From positions 124,001 through 188,000 of the forward strand of contig NZ_JBDZDS010000009.1 in NCBI RefSeq assembly GCF_040045035.1: a DNA stretch of 64,000 bases, given 5' to 3'. Shown here piece by piece: positions 58,630 through 64,000 of the stretch. Both the position numbers and the translations under genes were made by a program. How positions within the stretch are numbered: the first letter of the stretch is position 1; each line of letters starts with the position of its first letter. This DNA comes from Pseudaminobacter sp040045035 (GTDB taxonomy: Bacteria; Pseudomonadota; Alphaproteobacteria; Rhizobiales; Rhizobiaceae). The notes under the pieces are model-generated. The model was not told the DNA's origin. It worked only from the letters and a program-made list of their open reading frames with translations, and did not search any database.

Positions 58630-61575
58630 TCAGTGGCCGGGCCTGCCGGTCTTGCCCGGACGCCGTTTGCGCGCGCTCTCGTCGGCCGGGTCCTCATAGG
58701 AACCGGCGCCGATCTTGGCGCGCTTGATCGGCTTTGTGCCTTCGATCGGCTGTTCGGTGCGGCGCACGGTCATTTCATCGAGACTGTTCTTACGGAACAG
58801 GGACGGCCCATCACCATCCGGCAGACCGTAGTCGGCGCCATGTGCTTCCTGCGCAGACTGCTTCTTGAACAGCGAGCGTGAAACCGCGCCGGCAGGTTTT
58901 GCCATGTCGGTGCCGGGGCCCATGTCGTCGATGTGCGGCTTCTGGAACAGAGACTTGCCACCGGCGTCGTCGACCGTGCGATGCTTGGCAACGCCCTTGT
59001 TGTGCTTGCCCTTCTCGCGGCCGGAGACGGGGCTTTCCATGTCGGCATATTTGGCCAGCGGATCGTCGGAGATGGAGAGTTCCAGCTCGCGCAGGCGCTT
59101 GATCTCGTCGCGGATGCGGGCGGCGCGCTCGAAGTCGAGATCGGCGGCGGCGTCGCGCATCTGCTTGTCGAGCGCTTCCAGATGCGCCTTGAGATTGTTG
59201 CCGACCATGGCGCCAGCATCGTCGGTGAATTGCGAAATGTCGGCGCGGACGTGGTCCTTCTCGTAGACGGACTCGAGGATGTCCGAGATGCGCGACTTGA
59301 CGCTTTCGGGCGTGATGCCGTTGGCCTCGTTCCACGCCACCTGCTTTTCGCGGCGGCGCGTGGTCTCCGCCATGGCGCGTTCCATCGAGCCGGTGATGTT
59401 ATCGGCATAGAGGATGACCTTGCCGTCGACGTTTCGCGCGGCGCGCCCGATGGTCTGGATGAGCGAAGTCTCCGAGCGCAGGAAACCTTCCTTGTCGGCG
59501 TCGAGGATAGCGACGAAGCCGCACTCGGGAATGTCGAGGCCTTCGCGGAGCAGGTTGATGCCGACCAGCACGTCGAATGCGCCTAGGCGCAGATCGCGCA
59601 GGATCTCGATGCGCTCAAGCGTGTCGATGTCGGAGTGCATGTAGCGCACGCGAATGCCGTTCTCGTGCAGGTACTCGGTCAAGTCCTCGGCCATGCGCTT
59701 GGTCAGCACGGTGACCAGCGTGCGGTAGCCAGCCTTGGTCGTCTCGCGGATCTCGCCCAAAACGTCGTCGACCTGGCTCTTGGCTGGGCGCACCTCGACT
59801 GGCGGGTCGATCAGGCCGGTCGGGCGGATGACCTGTTCGGCAAAGACGCCGCCGGATTCCTCCAGCTCCCAGCCGCCGGGCGTGGCCGACACGGCGACGG
59901 TGAGCGGGCGCATGGCGTCCCATTCCTCGAAGCGCAGCGGGCGGTTGTCCATGCAGGAGGGGAGACGAAAACCGTATTCGGCCAGCGTCGCCTTGCGGCG
60001 GAAGTCGCCACGATACATGCCGCCGATCTGTGGCACGGTTACGTGGCTTTCGTCGATGAAGACCAGCGCATTGTCGGGAATATATTCGAACAGCGTGGGC
60101 GGCGGCTCGCCCGGCGCGCGGCCGGTGAGATAGCGCGAATAGTTCTCGATGCCGGCGCAGGAGCCGGTGGCCTCAAGCATCTCGAGATCGAAGCGGGTGC
60201 GCTGCTCCAGTCGCTGCGCTTCCAGCAGGCGGCCTGCCTTTTCAAGTTCGGCGAGGCGATGCTGCAGCTCTTCCTTGATCGACTTGATCGCCTGGTTCAG
60301 CGTCGGGCGCGGCGTGACGTAGTGCGAATTCGCATAGATCTTCACGCTCTTCAGGTCGCCGGTCTTCTGGCCGGTGAGCGGATCGAACTCGGTGATCTGT
60401 TCGATCTCGTCGCCGAACATGGAGATGCGCCAGGCCGAGTCTTCCAAGTGGGCCGGGAAGATTTCGATCGTGTCGCCACGCACTCGGAACGAGCCGCGCA
60501 CGAAGTTGATGTCCTGGCGCTTGTATTGCTGGGCCACGAGGTCGGCCAGAAGCTGGCGCTGGTCGAGCCGGTCGCCGACCTGCATCTGGAAGGTCATGGC
60601 GGTATAGGTCTCCACCGAGCCGATACCGTAGATGCAGGACACCGAGGCGACGATGATGACGTCGTCGCGCTCCAGCAGCGAGCGGGTGGCCGAGTGGCGC
60701 ATGCGGTCGATCTGCTCGTTGATCGACGACTCCTTCTCGATGAAGGTGTCGGTGCGCGGCACATAGGCTTCCGGCTGGTAGTAATCGTAGTAGGAGACGA
60801 AATACTCGACCGCGTTGTCCGGGAAGAATTTCTTGAACTCCGCGTAGAGCTGCGCGGCCAGCGTCTTGTTGGGCGCCAGGATCAGGGCGGGGCGCTGCGT
60901 CTCCTCGATCACCTTTGCCATGGTGAAGGTCTTGCCCGAACCGGTGACGCCGAGCAGTACCTGCGTGCGCTCGATCTGGTCGACGCCCTCGACCAGGTCC
61001 TTGATCGCGGTCGGCTGGTCGCCGGCTGGCTCGAAGTCGGAGACCATCTTGATGGCGACGCCGCCTTCGGATTTTTCCGGGCGTTCCGGCCTGTGCGGCA
61101 CCCAGGCCTTGCCGTTCTTGTGCAGCGGGTTACCGCTCTCGATCAGCGCGGACAGGGCTGCGACCGTGGCGGTAACGCCGGCCGGCGCGAGGGTTTCTGC
61201 CTCTTCAAGGCTGATGTCCATGCCCGCGACCGGATTGAGACCGGCTGCGGCGCGCTCCTTGGCGGTGGCTGCGCCGCCCATCGAAGTGCCGCGCGCCGAC
61301 CTGGTCGGGGCGGCCGAGCGCTCGGGAACCTTCTTGACGGCCTTCGGCTTGGCCTTCTCGGCCTCCCTCGAAATCTCCTGTGCCCAATCCGAGATGGAGC
61401 CGCTCAGGGGCTTGCCCGACAGCTCGGACTGCGGGGCTTCGCCAAAACCCTTGCGCTCGAGTGGTTCGGCGGCATCCAGAAAATCAGTGAGCGCGCTGCG
61501 CCGCGTGCCCTTCTTGGGCTGGTCGTCGCGAGTGCCCGCCGGGCGCGGTGATTTGTCTTCGGGGGATTTGGCCAT
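58630..61575 (-). CDS. uvrB: UvrB, excinuclease ABC subunit B, with long terminal extensions
   Basis: 981 residues against about 670 in E. coli. The core starts near residue 175 (KMVSDFEPAGDQPTAI); Walker A is GVTGSGKT at 209-216; the beta-hairpin and helicase motifs follow, and the UvrC-binding UVR motif (DLDFERAARIRDEIKRLRELE) is complete. The N-terminal 170 and the C-terminal 130 residues are charged and low-complexity, as known for alphaproteobacteria. UvrB checks damaged DNA with UvrA and loads UvrC. The ATG at 61575 is the first start that gives the full N-terminal domain. Confidence 0.97.
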   Translation of the reverse strand: MAKSPEDKSPRPAGTRDDQPKKGTRRSALTDFLDAAEPLERKGFGEAPQSELSGKPLSGSISDWAQEISREAEKAKPKAVKKVPERSAAPTRSARGTSMGGAATAKERAAAGLNPVAGMDISLEEAETLAPAGVTATVAALSALIESGNPLHKNGKAWVPHRPERPEKSEGGVAIKMVSDFEPAGDQPTAIKDLVEGVDQIERTQVLLGVTGSGKTFTMAKVIEETQRPALILAPNKTLAAQLYAEFKKFFPDNAVEYFVSYYDYYQPEAYVPRTDTFIEKESSINEQIDRMRHSATRSLLERDDVIIVASVSCIYGIGSVETYTAMTFQMQVGDRLDQRQLLADLVAQQYKRQDINFVRGSFRVRGDTIEIFPAHLEDSAWRISMFGDEIEQITEFDPLTGQKTGDLKSVKIYANSHYVTPRPTLNQAIKSIKEELQHRLAELEKAGRLLEAQRLEQRTRFDLEMLEATGSCAGIENYSRYLTGRAPGEPPPTLFEYIPDNALVFIDESHVTVPQIGGMYRGDFRRKATLAEYGFRLPSCMDNRPLRFEEWDAMRPLTVAVSATPGGWELEESGGVFAEQVIRPTGLIDPPVEVRPAKSQVDDVLGEIRETTKAGYRTLVTVLTKRMAEDLTEYLHENGIRVRYMHSDIDTLERIEILRDLRLGAFDVLVGINLLREGLDIPECGFVAILDADKEGFLRSETSLIQTIGRAARNVDGKVILYADNITGSMERAMAETTRRREKQVAWNEANGITPESVKSRISDILESVYEKDHVRADISQFTDDAGAMVGNNLKAHLEALDKQMRDAAADLDFERAARIRDEIKRLRELELSISDDPLAKYADMESPVSGREKGKHNKGVAKHRTVDDAGGKSLFQKPHIDDMGPGTDMAKPAGAVSRSLFKKQSAQEAHGADYGLPDGDGPSLFRKNSLDEMTVRRTEQPIEGTKPIKRAKIGAGSYEDPADESARKRRPGKTGRPGH

Positions 61576-61814
61576 GCCCGGGAATATGGTAGGAGTCCAG
61601 GAAAATGAAAAGGGCGAGAGGCAGGCAAAAGACAGCTGCTGATCGTGGCTGCTGACATGGCGGTGTCAGGGGCGCCTATGCTCCTGTTGGGCTTGGTTCG
61701 GTGGGCTTCGACATGTCTCCGGGGAATTGGGGGAAGCGGGTGGTACTTCTTGCTGGAGGCCTCCCCGCGCGTGCAACGAGCGCGGCCCCTGCGCCGCACG
61801 GATGATCGACGCCA

Positions 61815-62951
61815 ATGAAGATCGCCCATCTGATGAGCCATCCGGCGCTGAATGGCGTCGCAACCAGCACCAAGACACTGATCGACCAGCAGATTCTTGC
61901 CGGGCACGAGGTGATGCTGGTGCACGCGCACAATTCCTGGATCGAGAAGCAGAGCTTCGCCGGGCCGGTCAAAATGCTGGAAAGCAGCTTCAAGACCCTG
62001 CCGGCAGATCTGCGAAGCACAGGCTATCCGATCCGCGATTGGGGGCGGACGCTGGTGCATGCGCATGGCAGCCGGGCCAACAAGTTCCTGATGATCTTTA
62101 CCCTGGCCGACGGCGCCCCGGCGGTGATGACGGCGCATGCGCGCCAGTTCCAGATTCCCTGGCGGTTTGCCCATGCGGTTGTCGGGCTCTCCAAGCAGAC
62201 GGCGGACTTCTATACCAGGCGGTTTCTGGTCTCGCCGCGGCGGATGCATGTGGTGCCGAACATGTTCGACGCCGAGGCGCTTCAGCCGGTCTCGACGCAG
62301 TTGCGGCACGAGGCGCGCGAGAGGCTCGGTATTAGCCAGTCGACGCTGTTGCTCGGCGCGGTGGGACTGATCGGCCCGCGCAAGCGCCAAGTGGACATGC
62401 TGCGTATCCTCAAGAAACTGGTTTCGGCAGGACTGGATGCCGAACTGCTGCTGGTCGGCGGGGTGGAGAAAGAGGGGCTGAGCGTGCCGGGCTGGCAGGA
62501 ACTGCTGGCCGATCCGGTTCTGCGCGGCAAGGTGCACCTGGCAGGGCACAGGACCGACGCGGTCGCGCTGGTCCCGGCCATGGACGTGTTTCTATGCACG
62601 TCGGTTCGCGAGGAGGCGCCGATCGCGCCGCTGGAAGCGATGGCACAGTCCATCCCCGTGATTTCCACGGATGTCGGCAACATGGTGGACCTGCTGCCGC
62701 CCGAGCGCATCTTTGCGATCGGCGACGTCGACGGCATGGCACAGGCCGCCGCAAGCCGAGGCCGCGACGCGGAGGCGCGGGCCAGCGATGGACGCCGCGA
62801 CCGGCGAACGGTGATAGACAAGCTGGCCCCGGGGGCGATCCTGCCGCAAATCGAGGAGATTTACCGTGCCGCACTCGGCCGTGCTCACGATCGCGGCTGG
62901 AAGCACTTCAAGAATCCGGCCGATCGCTGGATACCCGACCGTGGGCGATAG
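61815..62951 (+). CDS. Glycosyltransferase family 4 protein
   Basis: 378 residues with a GT-B fold: the N-terminal part begins KIAHLMSHPALNGVATST, and the GT4 C-terminal motif is FLCTSVREEAPIAPLEAMAQSIPVISTDVGN, where the Glu residues bind the donor. It transfers a sugar from a nucleotide or lipid donor to an envelope polysaccharide or lipid; the substrate is unknown. It is divergent from uvrB and stands alone, so no polysaccharide locus is evident in the window. The tail after residue 340 is low-complexity. Confidence 0.88.
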   Translation: MKIAHLMSHPALNGVATSTKTLIDQQILAGHEVMLVHAHNSWIEKQSFAGPVKMLESSFKTLPADLRSTGYPIRDWGRTLVHAHGSRANKFLMIFTLADGAPAVMTAHARQFQIPWRFAHAVVGLSKQTADFYTRRFLVSPRRMHVVPNMFDAEALQPVSTQLRHEARERLGISQSTLLLGAVGLIGPRKRQVDMLRILKKLVSAGLDAELLLVGGVEKEGLSVPGWQELLADPVLRGKVHLAGHRTDAVALVPAMDVFLCTSVREEAPIAPLEAMAQSIPVISTDVGNMVDLLPPERIFAIGDVDGMAQAAASRGRDAEARASDGRRDRRTVIDKLAPGAILPQIEEIYRAALGRAHDRGWKHFKNPADRWIPDRGR

Positions 62952-62993
62952 GTTGAGGCCAGGCTGGGTAGAGCGTCCAGCGGCCTGGATCGC

Positions 62994-63251
62994 TCAGCCG
63001 TAGCGCAGCTTCAACCCGAGGATGGTGGCTATGAAGAGGAACGTCACCACATTGGCGAGCACGAGCGGCCACGAGCCGATGAACAGGCCGTAGATGATCC
63101 AAAGCAGCACGCCGGCGGCGAGCGTGCCTGTGGTGCCCCATGAAATGTCACTGGTCTGCTTGTCGCGAAGGATTTTAATGATCTGCGGCAGCCAGGCGAA
63201 TGTGGTGATGGTCGCGGCGACCGAACCGATGAGTTCGATGGAGGCGGGCAA
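62994..63251 (-). CDS. SemiSWEET sugar transporter / PQ-loop family protein
   Basis: 85 residues, three predicted membrane helices in the SemiSWEET pattern: ELIGSVAATITTFAWLPQIIKIL with the Pro-Gln motif, then DISWGTTGTLAAGVLLWIIYGLFIG and LVLANVVTFLFIATILGLKL. SemiSWEETs work as dimers and let sugars move down their gradients. Convergent with the glycosyltransferase gene. Substrate unknown. Confidence 0.92.
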   Translation of the reverse strand: MPASIELIGSVAATITTFAWLPQIIKILRDKQTSDISWGTTGTLAAGVLLWIIYGLFIGSWPLVLANVVTFLFIATILGLKLRYG

Positions 63252-63700
63252 GGAAGCGGCTTTCGAAACTGGAGAGGATTTTAGGGTGATTCATGCCAGA
63301 AAGCCCGATTCGTGTGAAGCTATCATGTCGGTGAGGGGCGGCGGTGGCTCTTGCCCCTTGCTGTGGAAATGGGCTTTCCGCGGCTCTGCGTGATCGACGA
63401 CTGCTCCAAATCGGGCGCTGGGATGGCTGTAACACGGCTGCTGCCTTTTTCACCTTTTTCCATGGTTTCGAAGGCAGCGGCTTGAAATATTTCGCGTCAT
63501 GAAGCTTCGCGAAGCAGTCGATCCGGCTTTTGTGTCGCCAAATGTGGCGCAAATAAGTATATGTTTTTGTTGAGTAATTTCATTCTTTGTGATTTGCCGG
63601 AAGCGGCCTGCGCCTCCTATCTCAATCACGTCCGGTGTGGCTTTCGCCTTCCCTGAAGCGAGCGCAAGCGCCGGACGAAAAACAGAACGGAGTACTTGTC
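63252..63700. other. 449-base gap before the DUF1344 gene, with a possible hairpin
   Basis: No gene is recognised. It contains the SemiSWEET promoter (minus) and the DUF1344 promoter (plus). Near 63438-63481 a G+C-rich stem of about 11 pairs (GCTGCTGCCTT with AAGGCAGCGGC, one G-T) encloses a T-rich loop. It could be a small RNA, the 3' end of one, or a chance structure. CGGAGTACTTGTC upstream of ATG 63701 is the ribosome site. Confidence 0.45.
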
Positions 63701-63952
63701 ATGAAGAAGATTCTTGTCGCCGCTGCCGCTTCGCTGGCTTTCATGGGCGCCGCCTATGCGGGAACCCTCGAGGGTGTCGTGAAGTCGGTCGACACGACGA
63801 CGAAGACGATCACGCTGGAGGACGGCAAGCAGGTCGTCGCCGGCGCGGACGTGACTGCCGACACTCTCGACGCGTTGAAGGACGGTACCAAGGTCAAGGT
63901 GACGCTTGACGAAGGCGCGACCAGCGCGACGGCCGTCGAAATCGTGGAGTAA
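63701..63952 (+). CDS. DUF1344 family small exported protein
   Basis: 83 residues with a signal peptide (MKKILVAAAASLAFMGAAYAGTLEG). The mature part is a short beta-rich domain (VVKSVDTTTKTITLEDGKQVVAG) typical of the DUF1344 family in Rhizobiales. Function unknown; such proteins are periplasmic. CGGAG lies before ATG 63701. A strong hairpin follows at 63980-64000. Confidence 0.9.
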   Translation: MKKILVAAAASLAFMGAAYAGTLEGVVKSVDTTTKTITLEDGKQVVAGADVTADTLDALKDGTKVKVTLDEGATSATAVEIVE

Positions 63953-63979
63953 CCTCCGGTCCGTTACTGGTGACATGGG

Positions 63980-64000
63980 GCCGGTCCTGCCAGGACCGGC
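63980..64000 (+). terminator. Hairpin at the right window edge, likely terminator of the DUF1344 gene
   Basis: GCCGGTCCTG (63980-63989) and its perfect complement (63991-64000) flank one base, 28 bases past the DUF1344 stop. The window ends at the stem, so a following T-run cannot be checked. Confidence 0.6.

Noticed and set aside
59635..61551. 638-codon plus-strand frame opposite uvrB
   Set aside because: Antisense shadow of a clear uvrB; the composition is typical of mirrored G+C-rich coding DNA.

Overview
The window is G+C-rich DNA from an alphaproteobacterium, most likely a member of the Rhizobiales/Hyphomicrobiales. The evidence is a form IC-type RuBisCO operon with CbbX, BA14K-family proteins, UvrB with long terminal extensions, and a rhizobial-style palindromic intergenic repeat. 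It carries an almost continuous 46-kb block for growth on methanol with autotrophic carbon assimilation, followed by ordinary chromosomal housekeeping and envelope genes. From memory, Sinorhizobium meliloti pSymB also groups xoxF, fae, cbb and pqq genes. This window differs in adding the complete tetrahydromethanopterin (H4MPT) pathway.

Layout. 1-2368 (minus): pqqA-B-C-D-E, with pqqE cut by the window edge, for the cofactor PQQ. 2827-6281 (minus): xoxF-xoxG-xoxJ, a lanthanide-type methanol dehydrogenase, its cytochrome c and a periplasmic partner. 7008-10184: a small secreted Cys-containing protein, then an operon with a 69-aa protein and a NitT/TauT-type ABC importer. 10552-10935: a class I cytochrome c. 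11008-22011 (minus): Calvin-cycle operon cbbF-P-T-G-A-L-S-X-E, a peroxiredoxin-like gene, cbbZ, with divergent cbbR (22132-23094). 23084-28177 (minus): a PQQ-dehydrogenase-associated ABC operon resembling the lanthanide utilisation (lut) operon. 28593-34854: methanofuran and H4MPT cofactor genes. 35062-41517 (minus): mptG, mtdB, ATP-grasp ligase, mch, RimK-like ligase, CitG-like protein and fae. 41662-46550 (plus): pterin dehydratase homologue and fhcB-A-D-C.

Together these genes describe one route. Methanol is oxidised by PQQ/lanthanide XoxF to formaldehyde, with electrons passing to XoxG and possibly the 10552 cytochrome. Fae, MtdB, Mch and the Fhc complex carry the C1 unit on H4MPT and methylofuran to formate. 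After formate oxidation (no formate dehydrogenase in the window) CO2 is refixed by the Calvin cycle. The same block encodes much of the synthesis of three unusual cofactors: PQQ, H4MPT and methylofuran.

46591-64000 is unrelated accessory and housekeeping content. It holds an inverted-repeat element, a MerR regulator with a Zn/Cd/Pb-type P1B ATPase, two L,D-transpeptidases, three tandem BA14K-family genes, two cold-shock genes, a VOC protein, an OpgB-like phosphoglycerol transferase in locally AT-rich DNA, a DUF1428 protein, dodecin, uvrB, a glycosyltransferase, a SemiSWEET and a DUF1344 protein. I saw no tRNA, rRNA, insertion sequence or CRISPR array.

The most promising unexplained biology is in two places. 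One is the lut-like operon, which includes a cupredoxin-like protein that appears to have lost its copper ligands. The other is the set of uncharacterised genes inside the H4MPT/methylofuran operons (CitG-like, HisA-like, DUF447, DUF6513, flavoprotein, pterin dehydratase), for which steps of cofactor synthesis remain to be assigned.
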